Shown: positions 33,796 through 42,067 of the stretch, in pieces
Numbering within the stretch: the stretch's first letter is position 1
How the letters are laid out: each line of letters opens with the position of its first letter
Assembly (NCBI RefSeq): GCF_003626575.1
Contig: NZ_RBDY01000007.1
Coordinates: 62,001 to 126,000 of the forward strand
From: Streptomyces radicis
GTDB taxonomy: Bacteria > Actinomycetota > Actinomycetes > Streptomycetales > Streptomycetaceae
Direction: 5' to 3'
DNA: 64,000 nt
The notes under the pieces: generated by a model
Seen by the model: only the letters and a program-made list of their open reading frames with translations
Database searches by the model: none
Told to the model about the DNA's origin: nothing
Position numbers and translations under genes: made by a program

Positions 33796-35442
33796 GTGAC
33801 TGGACCCCTCATCGTGCAGAGCGACAAGACGCTGCTCCTCGAAGTCGATCACGAGCAGGCCGAGGACTGTCGCCGGGCCGTCGCGCCGTTCGCCGAGCTG
33901 GAGCGGGCGCCCGAGCACATCCACACGTATCGCGTGACGCCGCTCGGGCTGTGGAACGCGCGGGCCGCCGGGCACGACGCCGAGCAGGTCGTCGACGCGC
34001 TGGTCACATACTCGCGCTATCCCGTGCCGCAGTCGCTCCTCGTCGACGTGGCCGAGATCATGGCGCGTTACGGCAGGCTCTCGCTCGTCAAGCACCCCGC
34101 CCACGGCCTCGTCCTCCAGAGCACCGATCCGCCGGTGCTCGAGGAGGTGCTGCGCTCCAAGCGCATCAAGCCGCTGATCGGGGCGCGGATCGATCCCGAC
34201 ACCGTCGTCGTGCACCCCTCCGAGCGCGGCCAGATCAAGCAGGCGCTGCTGCGGCTCGGCTGGCCCGCCGAGGACCTGGCTGGCTATGTGGACGGCGAGG
34301 CGCACCCCATCGCGCTGCGCGAGAGCGACTGGGAGCTGCGCCCGTACCAGCGGCAGGCCATCTCGGGCTTCTGGCACGGGGGTTCGGGCGTCGTGGTGCT
34401 GCCGTGCGGGGCGGGGAAGACGCTGGTGGGCGCCGGGGCGATGGCCGAGGCGCGCTCGACCACGCTGATCCTGGTCACCAACACCGTCTCGGCCCGGCAG
34501 TGGAAGTCCGAGCTGGTCCGCCGCACGTCGCTGACCGAGGACGAGATCGGCGAGTACAGCGGCACGCGCAAGGAGATCCGGCCGGTCACGATCGCGACCT
34601 ACCAGGTGCTCACGACGCGGCGCAAGGGCGTGTATCCGCACCTGGAGCTGTTCGACTCGCGCGACTGGGGGTTGATCGTCTACGACGAGGTGCATCTGCT
34701 GCCCGCGCCGGTGTTCAAGTTCACGGCCGACCTCCAGGCGCGGCGGCGGCTCGGGCTCACGGCGACGCTGGTGCGGGAGGACGGCCGCGAGTCGGACGTG
34801 TTCTCGCTGATCGGGCCCAAGCGGTTCGACGCGCCGTGGAAGGAGATCGAGGCGCAGGGGTACATCGCGCCCGCCGACTGCGTGGAGGTCAGGGTGGACC
34901 TGACCGAGTCGGAGCGGCTCGCGTACGCGATGGCGGAGCCGGAGGAACGTTACCGCTTCTGTGCCACGACCGACTCCAAGCGGCGGGTGACCGAGACGCT
35001 GGTGCGGCGGCACGCGGGCGAGCAGACGCTGGTCATCGGGCAGTACATCGACCAGCTCGACGAGCTGGGCGAGCGCCTGAACGCCCCGGTGATCAAGGGC
35101 GACACGAGCAACACGCAGCGGGAGAAGCTGTTCAACGCCTTCCGCGCGGGCGAGATCCCCGTGCTCGTGGTGTCGAAGGTGGCGAACTTCTCGATCGACC
35201 TGCCGGAGGCGACGGTCGCCATCCAGGTGTCGGGGACGTTCGGCTCGCGGCAGGAGGAGGCGCAGCGCCTCGGGCGGGTGCTGCGACCCAAGGCGGACGG
35301 GCACGAGGCACGCTTCTACTCGGTCGTCGCGCGGGACACGGTGGACCAGGAGTTCGCCGCGCACCGGCAGCGCTTCCTGGCCGAGCAGGGGTACGCCTAC
35401 CGGATCATGGACGCGGGCGAGCTGCTCGCGGGCGACGCCTGA
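33796..35442 (+). CDS. DNA repair helicase XPB homologue
   Basis: 548 aa, GTG start at 33796. The N-terminal domain PLIVQSDKTLLLEVDHEQAEDCRRAV is the XPB/Ssl2 damage-recognition part. SF2 motifs: I LPCGAGKTLVGA, II YDEVHLL, III GLTATLVREDG, a thumb region, and VI QRLGRVLRPKADGHEA. DNA-dependent ATPase/3'-5' helicase, probably in nucleotide excision repair or recombination. Related helicase-associated protein is at 29048-31435; only argS and an Uma2 remnant separate them. Confidence 0.93.
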   Translation: MTGPLIVQSDKTLLLEVDHEQAEDCRRAVAPFAELERAPEHIHTYRVTPLGLWNARAAGHDAEQVVDALVTYSRYPVPQSLLVDVAEIMARYGRLSLVKHPAHGLVLQSTDPPVLEEVLRSKRIKPLIGARIDPDTVVVHPSERGQIKQALLRLGWPAEDLAGYVDGEAHPIALRESDWELRPYQRQAISGFWHGGSGVVVLPCGAGKTLVGAGAMAEARSTTLILVTNTVSARQWKSELVRRTSLTEDEIGEYSGTRKEIRPVTIATYQVLTTRRKGVYPHLELFDSRDWGLIVYDEVHLLPAPVFKFTADLQARRRLGLTATLVREDGRESDVFSLIGPKRFDAPWKEIEAQGYIAPADCVEVRVDLTESERLAYAMAEPEERYRFCATTDSKRRVTETLVRRHAGEQTLVIGQYIDQLDELGERLNAPVIKGDTSNTQREKLFNAFRAGEIPVLVVSKVANFSIDLPEATVAIQVSGTFGSRQEEAQRLGRVLRPKADGHEARFYSVVARDTVDQEFAAHRQRFLAEQGYAYRIMDAGELLAGDA

Positions 35443-35636
35443 CGGGCGCGGAGGTCGCCGCCGACGCCGCCGACGCCGGATTCGGCCTCGGCGCGCTCGG
35501 CCTCGGCGCGGCCCAGGATGACGACGTCGAAGACGGCGCCCGCCACGACCCGGACGGCGTGAAAGGCGCGCAACGCGCCCCCCAACAGGTGGTGGGACGG
35601 GGCTGTGGCGGTGGTGGGAACGGTCGCGGTACTCAT
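35397..35636 (-). CDS. Small hypothetical protein
   Basis: 79 aa from ATG 35636 with GAAGGA close upstream. It begins MSTATVPTTATAPSHHLL, then ALRAFHAVRVVAGAVFDVVILGR, which looks like a short amphipathic or membrane-associated helix. The last 46 bp overlap the 3' end of the XPB gene on the other strand. The first half is plausible coding sequence; the second half is low-complexity. Confidence 0.4.
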   Translation of the reverse strand: MSTATVPTTATAPSHHLLGGALRAFHAVRVVAGAVFDVVILGRAEAERAEAESGVGGVGGDLRARQASPASSSPASMIR

Positions 35637-36089
35637 GTCCTTCAGCCTGCCCGCCCGCGCCCCGCGCCACATCACCCCCCGGACGGAACCCCTGACCTGC
35701 GCCGCTCCGCCTCAGGAGCGAGCCGCCCCACCCCACCCCCTAGGGAACGCCAGCCCACGCCTCAGGGGTGGGACCCGGTGCCCCTCGGTCCTCCGGCCGT
35801 TACGCCATGGTCCCGGGCGGGTAGCCGACGATCGCGTCGCGGTCGCGCGTGAGGCACACGACGCGCTCGGTCATCCGATCGCGCCCGCGCGGGGGCGGCC
35901 GTGCGTCTCCGGGGTGGACCCGCCGATCGCCGAGGTGCTCGTCGTACCGGCGGCGGCCGTTGTCGCGGCGCTCGGCGGCGCCCGGCGGGGGCCGGCGGGG
36001 GCCGGCGGGGGCCGCTCGGAGGCGTGGCCTGTTGTCACGGCCCGATCTACAGTGGGTAGCGGTGAGCACACCTCTCGAAGGAGGCGGAC
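35637..36089. other. 453-bp stretch without a supported gene
   Basis: No open frame here has a ribosome site and sensible composition. It contains three tandem copies of a 10-bp unit NCCGGCGGGG at 35981-36010, with a 24-codon minus-strand frame at 35800-35874 considered and not called. The end of the stretch carries the ribosome site GAAGGAGG of the next gene. Confidence 0.5.
35981..36010. repeat. Tandem repeat, three copies of a 10-bp unit
   Basis: CCCGGCGGGG, GCCGGCGGGG, GCCGGCGGGG, head to tail: each contains the self-complementary CCGGCGG/CCGGC core. Slippage-prone sequence; possibly variable between strains. Confidence 0.7.
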
Positions 36090-36359
36090 ATGACCAGGGC
36101 GTGGGAGGCTGACCCCTCGGCGTTATTCGCGCGGCGGCTGGGGAGAACGGCGGCCGAGCTGGGGAATTCGAAGGACAAGGACGACTGCCCCGACATCTGG
36201 CAGCTCGACAACGGCGATGTCGCGGTGATAGGCCGCGACCTCACGGCCGCCTACGGCGCACGCCTTCCGGAGGGCGTCACCCTGGCCCCGGACGAGCGGC
36301 TGGTCGTCATCCCAGGGAACATGCTCAGTGCCGCGAAGGAAGACATCCCCGATGCTTGA
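36090..36359 (+). CDS. Small partner protein of DUF6879, second locus
   Basis: 89 aa with strong ribosome site GAAGGAGG, 5 nt before the ATG. After a helical head (ALFARRLGRTAAELG) comes CPDIWQLDNGDVAVIGRDLT, then ARLPEGVTLAPDERLVVIPGNML. This is the layout of the 5181-5414 protein: a short beta unit and a proline-led helix. It overlaps the following DUF6879 gene by 8 bp, so the pair is translationally coupled, just as at the first locus. Function unknown. Confidence 0.8.
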   Translation: MTRAWEADPSALFARRLGRTAAELGNSKDKDDCPDIWQLDNGDVAVIGRDLTAAYGARLPEGVTLAPDERLVVIPGNMLSAAKEDIPDA

Positions 36360-36981
36360 CCTCACCGTCCCCTCCCTCGATCTCTCACAGGGCGAAAGGC
36401 TCATCAGCCCTGACTACAAGGCCGACTTCCGCAGGCAGGACGCCGAGATCCGCGGCAGGAGCTCCTGGAAGCTCGAACGCCTCCAGCACTTCGAGGAGCG
36501 GAACGACCCCAGCAGGGACGCGCTCCGCCGGGGGGACTGGGATGCGGCCCTGCGGCTCCTGGAGGAGGAGCGCGAGGGCCTCCTGGAGTCCACACGGCAG
36601 GACGAGGAGAGGGACAACCCCTTCCACCGGGTCCGGGTGGTCGAGGAGCCGCTGACCGCGTATGTCCAATGGGAGTTGCACGCCCTGCGGATCCAGGCGG
36701 AGTGCGGTCGGCCGATCCGGGTCGTGGACGCCCGTGAGGTCGCGGCACTCGAGGCCGAGGGGCCGCTCCCCGAAGTGGTGATCCTGGGCGGGGAGACGCT
36801 GTATCGCGTGCACTACACCCACGAGGGAGTGCCCGACGGGGCGACCCGCTTCACCGACCGCGACACCATCGCCCCCTGGGAGGCGCTCATCGAGGCGCTC
36901 TACGCGGGCGGCGAGGACGTGATCCCCTATGTCCAACGCCGTGTGGAGCCGCTCCCGCCCCCACGGCTGACCGGGAGGTAG
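36352..36981 (+). CDS. DUF6879 family protein, long form
   Basis: 209 aa; ATG 36352 lies inside the partner's last codons with GAAGGAAG upstream. The first 60 residues are charged and helical (FRRQDAEIRGRSSWKLERLQH); the DUF6879 core follows: FHRVRVVEEPLTAYVQWELHAL, AECGRPIRVVDAREV, EVVILGGETLYRVHYTHEG. About 35 residues longer than the first-locus copies. It ends with TAG at 36979-36981, and the same reading frame then stays open into the STAND ATPase, so the two coding regions are separated by a single stop codon. Confidence 0.8.
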   Translation: MLDLTVPSLDLSQGERLISPDYKADFRRQDAEIRGRSSWKLERLQHFEERNDPSRDALRRGDWDAALRLLEEEREGLLESTRQDEERDNPFHRVRVVEEPLTAYVQWELHALRIQAECGRPIRVVDAREVAALEAEGPLPEVVILGGETLYRVHYTHEGVPDGATRFTDRDTIAPWEALIEALYAGGEDVIPYVQRRVEPLPPPRLTGR

Positions 36982-37059
36982 GCCGTCAGAGAGCGCGGCG
37001 AGGACGACGAACACCCCGGCGGCACGCGTTCGGAGCTGTCGGGGTCCTCCCGTGACGTC

Positions 37060-39345
37060 GTGCAGGCGGGAAGCATCAGCGGGGGCGTCCACTTCCACCG
37101 GCGGGGCGACTCCCCGGCCCACACGCCCCGGCAATTACCGGGCGATGTCCGGGGCTTCGTGAACCGGGAGGCCGAGCTCCAGCGGCTCGACGCCATCCTC
37201 ACCGGTGCGCACGGGGACCCGCGCATGATCTCCGTCTGCGTCATCGCGGGAACGCCGGGCGCGGGCAAGACCTCACTGGCCCTGCGCTGGGCCCACCAGG
37301 CACAGGACCGGTTCCCCGACGGACAGCTCCATGTGAACCTGCGCGGGTACGACCCGGGCGAGCCGGTCGCGGCGGAGGAGGCGCTGCACCGGTTCCTGAC
37401 GGCCCTCGGCGTCCCGCCGGGGGCCATCCCCCGCGACGCGGACGCGGCGGCGGCCCTCTACCGGTCCCTGCTGTCCGACCGCAGGATGCTGGTCCTCCTG
37501 GACAACGCCGCCACCGTCGCCCAGGTGCGCCCCCTGCTGCCGGGCAAGGGCCGGTGCCTGGCCATCGTGACCAGCCGAAGCCGCCTGTCCAGCCTGGCCG
37601 TTCGGGACGGCGCGCAGCGGATCACCCTGGGCACGCTCGCCGAACCCGAGGCCGTCGCCCTGCTGCGCGCCGTCACCGAGGGGCGGACCGCGGACGACGC
37701 GGACAAGCTGGCCGAGCTGGCCCGGCTCTGCGCCAGGTTGCCGCTGGCCCTGCGGATCGCGGGTGAAAGGGCCGTCAGCGACCCGCACGCGGGGCTGGAC
37801 GACCTGATCGCCGACCTGCGCGACGAGTCCGTGCTGTGGGACGCGCTGAGCACGGGCGACGAGGCGGACGCCGACGCGGTCAGGACCGTGTTCGCCTGGT
37901 CCTACCGGGCGTTGCCCGAGGACGCCGCCCGCCTGTTCCGGCTGCTCGGGCTCCATCCCGGGCCGACGTTCGGGCCGCACGCGGCGGCCGCGCTCGCCGG
38001 GGCGCCGCCGCGCAGGACACGGCAGCTGCTCGACACCCTCGTCGGCGCGCACCTCCTGGACCAACCGGCCTCGCACCGTTACGAGTTCCACGACCTGCTG
38101 AGGGCGTACGCCACCGCGCAGGCCCGGCAGGAGGAGCCACCCGCCGAGCGGCAGGCGGCCCTGCGCCGGGTCCTCGACTGGTACCTCCACACCGCCGACG
38201 CCGCGCAGGAGTGGCTCGCCCCCGGCGGGGACCGCCTGCCGCTCGATCCTCCGGACGAGGCCGTGACGCCCATGGCCTTCCGGGACTACGACCAGGCCGT
38301 GGACTGGTCGGAGCGGGAGCACGCCAACTTCCTCCCGGCCGTGCGCGCGGCCGAGGCCGCCGGGCTCGTCCCTCACACATGGCGGCTCGCGGCCGTTCTG
38401 TGGCACGCCCAGGCCCCCTCGGCCTCCGGCGCCGACTGGCTACCGGTGGGCGAGCTGGGGCTCAGGGCCGCTCGCCACCTCGGCGACCGCCCCGCGGAGG
38501 CGTTGCTCATGGAACGCGTGGGCATGGGCCACGCACGCGTCGGCCGCCTGGCCGAGAGCGCGGAGTGCCACCGTGAAGCCCTCGCCATCCGGGGGGAGTT
38601 GGGCGATCGGGAGGGGGTGGCCGAGTCCACCAACCTCCTGGGCGTCGTCGCCCTGCGCGGGCGGCGCCTCGCCGAGGCGGAACGGCGGTTCACCGAGGCG
38701 ATGGCCGTCTTCACCGAGCTGGGCCGGGAACGCGCGGCCACGATCGCCCGCGCCAACCTCGCCGTCGTGCGGTTCCAGGCGGGACGCCCCGATGAGGCCG
38801 AACCCGACGCCCGCGCGATCGAGGCCCTGCACCGCGAGCGCGGCGACAAGGCCCGTCTCGGCAACATCCTGCGGCTCCTCAGCGCCATCGAGTTGGAGAC
38901 CGGTCGGCCGGAGGAGGCGCTGCGCACGGCCGCGGAGGCCGTCGAGCATGCGCTCGACCTCAGGGACCACACGTTGGAGGGCTACTGGCTCCTCGCCCTG
39001 GGCGCCGCGCAGCACGCGACGGGGCTGCCGGGTGACGCGCTCGTCTCGTTCCAGCGCTCGGCCGTGCTGCATCGGCGGCTGGGGAATCGCGGCCGGGAGG
39101 CGCTGGCCTGGCAGGGGGCCGGGGAGGTGTATGCCGCGCTCGGGCGGGACGAGGAGGCCGCCGCGTTCCTCCGGCGCGCCGCCGCCGCACACCGCGAGCT
39201 GAGGGACCGGTGGAACGAGGCCCTCGCCCTCGAGGCGCTCGGCGGCCCCGGTGACCGCGAGCGGGCCCTGACGTTGATCGCGTCCGACGACGACCCCCGC
39301 GCCGCCGCGCTCCGCGCGCGGCTCCACGCCGCGTCCCGGGAGTGA
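37060..39345 (+). CDS. NB-ARC/TPR STAND ATPase with RHIM-like (BASS-type) amyloid motif
   Basis: 761 aa from GTG 37060, numbered from there. Residues 1-13 are the end of an amyloid-signalling motif, DVVQAGSISGGVHFH when read 4 codons further upstream. NB-ARC: Walker A GTPGAGKT (64-71), Walker B RMLVLLD (142-148), sensor IVTSRSR (169-175), RLPLALRI (226-233), and the winged-helix EFHDLLRAYA. The C-terminal ~350 residues hold TPR-like pairs (RLAESAECHREALAIRGELGD; RRLAEAERRFTEAMAVFTELG). Such proteins act as NLR-like immune or cell-death switches. The true start is unclear: no good ribosome site fits GTG 37060, and the frame is open back to the TAG at 36979-36981. Confidence 0.85.
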   Translation: MQAGSISGGVHFHRRGDSPAHTPRQLPGDVRGFVNREAELQRLDAILTGAHGDPRMISVCVIAGTPGAGKTSLALRWAHQAQDRFPDGQLHVNLRGYDPGEPVAAEEALHRFLTALGVPPGAIPRDADAAAALYRSLLSDRRMLVLLDNAATVAQVRPLLPGKGRCLAIVTSRSRLSSLAVRDGAQRITLGTLAEPEAVALLRAVTEGRTADDADKLAELARLCARLPLALRIAGERAVSDPHAGLDDLIADLRDESVLWDALSTGDEADADAVRTVFAWSYRALPEDAARLFRLLGLHPGPTFGPHAAAALAGAPPRRTRQLLDTLVGAHLLDQPASHRYEFHDLLRAYATAQARQEEPPAERQAALRRVLDWYLHTADAAQEWLAPGGDRLPLDPPDEAVTPMAFRDYDQAVDWSEREHANFLPAVRAAEAAGLVPHTWRLAAVLWHAQAPSASGADWLPVGELGLRAARHLGDRPAEALLMERVGMGHARVGRLAESAECHREALAIRGELGDREGVAESTNLLGVVALRGRRLAEAERRFTEAMAVFTELGRERAATIARANLAVVRFQAGRPDEAEPDARAIEALHRERGDKARLGNILRLLSAIELETGRPEEALRTAAEAVEHALDLRDHTLEGYWLLALGAAQHATGLPGDALVSFQRSAVLHRRLGNRGREALAWQGAGEVYAALGRDEEAAAFLRRAAAAHRELRDRWNEALALEALGGPGDRERALTLIASDDDPRAAALRARLHAASRE

Positions 39346-39361
39346 CGGCGGCACAAATGAT

Positions 39362-39390
39362 TTGCGCCGGGTCCTCCCGCTGCCTATGCT
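39362..39390 (+). promoter_or_regulatory. Sigma-70-like promoter before the HelD-family gene
   Basis: TTGCGC (39362-39367), 17-bp spacer, TATGCT (39385-39390), 122 nt before the GTG start. It begins just after the STAND gene stop, so the helicase is transcribed separately. No rifamycin-associated inverted repeat was seen. Confidence 0.5.
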
Positions 39391-39511
39391 CCCGTGCTCT
39401 GCCTCCACCCGAGCCGCCGTCACCGGCGCGGGGCTGGAGCCGTCCGGACGGCAACCGGACGGCGTCCCCTTCCTCACCCACCCGCCGCCGACGAGCGATG
39501 GAGGCTCAGCC

Positions 39512-41557
39512 GTGCCCGCCCGCACCCCCCTGGACGACGAACGCGACCATCTCGCCGCCTCGCGCGCCGCCCTGCGCGCCATGCGCAGCGACGTCGAGGC
39601 GCTCGACATCAGCGACGTCACCGCGAACTGGGTCAACGCCGAGGTGCTCGCCTCCGAGATCGCGGCGCGGATCAGGTCCCTTGCCGACCTCGCGGGGACG
39701 CCGCTGTTCTTCGGCCGCCTCGACTACGAGGAGTCGCTCGACGAGGACGGTGAGAGCGGCCACCGCTTCTACATCGGCCGCCGCCATGTCCACGACGCGA
39801 GCGGCGACCCGATGGTCATCGACTGGCGCGCGCCCGTGTCGCAGCCGTTCTACCGGGCGTCCAAGCGGGACCCGTTGGGGGTCGCGCTGCGGCGGAGGTT
39901 CGGCTACGAGGGCGGGGACCTCACCGCGTACGAGGACGAGCACCTCACCGACCCCGCCGAGGCCGCCACCGGCAGCGCGCTGCTCCAGCGCGAGATCGAG
40001 CGGCCCCGCGTCGGCCCCATGCGCGACATCGTCGCCACGATCCAGCCCGAGCAGGACGAGATCGTGCGCGCCGGGCTCGGCGGAACGGTGTGTGTGCAGG
40101 GGGCGCCGGGCACGGGCAAGACGGCGGTCGGCCTGCACCGGGTCGCGTACCTGCTGTACACGCACCGCGAGCGGCTCGCCCGGAGCGGCACCCTGGTCAT
40201 CGGCCCGAACCGCTCGTTCCTGCGCTACATCGAGCAGGTGCTGCCCGCGCTGGGCGAGATGGAGGTCAAGCAGGCCACCGTGGACGAGCTGGTGGCGCGG
40301 GTCGAGGTGCGGGGCGCGGACGGCGCGGAGGCGGCGCGTATCAAGGGAGACGCGCGGATGGCCGAGGTGTTGCGCCGGGCGGTGCGCTCCGGCGTGCGGA
40401 TGCCGAGCGAGCCGGTGATGGTGGTGCGCGGCTCGCGGCGCTGGCGCGTTCCCGCCCATGAACTGGAGGAGATCGTACGGGAGTTGGCGAGCCGGGACCT
40501 GCGGTACGGCTCGGCGCGCGAGGCGCTGCCGCAGCGCGTCGCGCACGCGGTGCTGGTGCGGATGGAGCAGGCGGGCGAGGCGCCCGACGACCGGGTGCAG
40601 AACGCCGTGGCGCGCACGCCCGCGGTCAAGGCGGTGGTGAAGGAGTGCTGGCCGCAGGTCGACCCGGCGAAGCTGGTGCTGCGGCTGCTCTCGGACGCCG
40701 ACTTCCTCGCGGAGCAGGCGGAGGGGATCCTCACGCCCGACGAGCAGAAGGCGATCCTGTGGGAGCGCCCGCCGCGTTCGGTGAAGTCGGCGCGCTGGTC
40801 CCCGGCCGACGCCGTTCTCGTCGACGAGGCCCACGACCTGGTGGAACGCACCGGGTCGCTCGGCCATGTGGTGCTCGACGAGGCGCAGGACCTGTCGCCG
40901 ATGCAGTACCGGGCTGTGGGGCGGCGGTGCAGCACGGGGTCGGCCACGATCCTGGGCGACATCGCGCAGGGGACGACGCCATGGGCGACGGAGAGCTGGG
41001 CGGCCGCGCTCGCGCACCTGGGCAAGGGGCGCGCGGGCGAGGCGGTGATCGAGGAGCTGACGCAGGGCTTCCGCGTGCCGCGCGACGTCATCGCGTACGC
41101 CTCACGGCTGCTGCCCGCGATCGCGCCCGAGCTGAACGAGGCCACCTCGATCCGCGAGTCCGCGGGCTCGCTCGCCATCGGGCGGGTGGCGCGTGACGAT
41201 CTCGACGAGGCGGTCGTGCTCGCGTGCCGCACGGCGCTCGAGAACGAGGGCTCGATCGGCCTGATCGCCGCCGACGCCCGCGTTCCCGCGCTGGCCGCGG
41301 CCCTCGCGGCGGGCGGGCTCTCCCACCTGGCCCCCGGCGACGAGACGTCGCGCGAGGCGCGCCTGACGCTGGTCCCCGCCTCGTTGGCCAAGGGCCTCGA
41401 GTACGACCATGTGGTCCTGGACGAGCCCGCCGCCGTGGTGAGCGGCGAGCCGGACGAGCGCACCGGCCTCCGCCGCCTGTATGTGGCGCTGACCAGGGCC
41501 GTTTCGGGGCTTGCCGTGGTGCACGCGGCGCCCCTGCCGGGGCCGCTCGCCGACTGA
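39512..41557 (+). CDS. HelD/HelR-family ATPase, RNA-polymerase-recycling helicase
   Basis: 681 aa, GTG start with GATGGAGG upstream. UvrD/REP-like SF1 motifs: Walker A GAPGTGKT, II VLDEAQDLSP, IV/V-type GFRVPRDV, and VI LYVALTRA. The N-terminal coiled-coil arm (ERDHLAASRAALRAMRSDVEALD) and FYIGRRHVHDASGDPMVIDWRAP block are specific to HelD, which binds RNA polymerase and dissociates stalled complexes; HelR forms confer rifamycin resistance in streptomycetes. Whether this copy does so is unknown. Confidence 0.88.
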   Translation: MPARTPLDDERDHLAASRAALRAMRSDVEALDISDVTANWVNAEVLASEIAARIRSLADLAGTPLFFGRLDYEESLDEDGESGHRFYIGRRHVHDASGDPMVIDWRAPVSQPFYRASKRDPLGVALRRRFGYEGGDLTAYEDEHLTDPAEAATGSALLQREIERPRVGPMRDIVATIQPEQDEIVRAGLGGTVCVQGAPGTGKTAVGLHRVAYLLYTHRERLARSGTLVIGPNRSFLRYIEQVLPALGEMEVKQATVDELVARVEVRGADGAEAARIKGDARMAEVLRRAVRSGVRMPSEPVMVVRGSRRWRVPAHELEEIVRELASRDLRYGSAREALPQRVAHAVLVRMEQAGEAPDDRVQNAVARTPAVKAVVKECWPQVDPAKLVLRLLSDADFLAEQAEGILTPDEQKAILWERPPRSVKSARWSPADAVLVDEAHDLVERTGSLGHVVLDEAQDLSPMQYRAVGRRCSTGSATILGDIAQGTTPWATESWAAALAHLGKGRAGEAVIEELTQGFRVPRDVIAYASRLLPAIAPELNEATSIRESAGSLAIGRVARDDLDEAVVLACRTALENEGSIGLIAADARVPALAAALAAGGLSHLAPGDETSREARLTLVPASLAKGLEYDHVVLDEPAAVVSGEPDERTGLRRLYVALTRAVSGLAVVHAAPLPGPLAD

Positions 41558-41583
41558 GGCGGCGCGCGCGTGACAATGCCGTG

Positions 41584-41994
41584 GTGAACGACAACGGCAT
41601 GAGCCGACTGACCCACATCCCCGCGCCCGACGGCGTCGTGCCGGGGAACGGATACACGCACGTGGTCACCGGGCGCGGGCGCCTGGTCGCGATCTCGGGG
41701 CAGATCGCGCTGGACGAACGCGGGGAGCTGGTCGGGCCAGGGGACGCGGGGGCGCAGGCGCGGCAGGTGTTCCTCAACCTGAGCCGTTGCCTGGTGGCGG
41801 CCGGGGCGACGTTCGACGACGTGGTCAAGCTGACCTACTACGTGACCGACATCGACGACCTGCCCGCGGTCCGCGCCGCGCGCGACGCGTATGTCGACAC
41901 CGCGCGCCCCCCGGCGAGCAGCGCGGTGCGGGTGGCCGGGCTGATCCGCCCTGATCTGCTGCTCGAGGTCGAGGCGTTCGCGCTCGTCCCGTGA
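41584..41994 (+). CDS. RidA family enamine/imine deaminase
   Basis: 136 aa (GTG 41584; an ATG at 41599 is also possible). YjgF/RidA core: VVTGRGRLVAISGQIALD, ARQVFLNLSRCLVAAGATFDDVVKLTYYVTD, RDAYVDTARPPASSAVRVAGL; the catalytic Arg is in the AVRVAGL region. RidA removes reactive enamines made by PLP enzymes. GACAAT (41572-41577) 6 nt before the GTG suggests a leaderless mRNA. Confidence 0.9.
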   Translation: MNDNGMSRLTHIPAPDGVVPGNGYTHVVTGRGRLVAISGQIALDERGELVGPGDAGAQARQVFLNLSRCLVAAGATFDDVVKLTYYVTDIDDLPAVRAARDAYVDTARPPASSAVRVAGLIRPDLLLEVEAFALVP

Positions 41995-42067
41995 GCGCGG
42001 GAGCGCGGGCGCTCCGTGAACGCGGGAGCGCGGGCGCCCCCGGCGCGCGCCGGGGACAATGGGGCGC

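Noticed and set aside
35800..35874. 24-codon minus-strand frame MTERVVCLTRDRDAIVG...
   Set aside because: Too short, no ribosome site, and no known family.
39346..39511. Rifamycin-associated element before the HelD-family gene
   Set aside because: No 19-bp inverted repeat of that type is present in this stretch.
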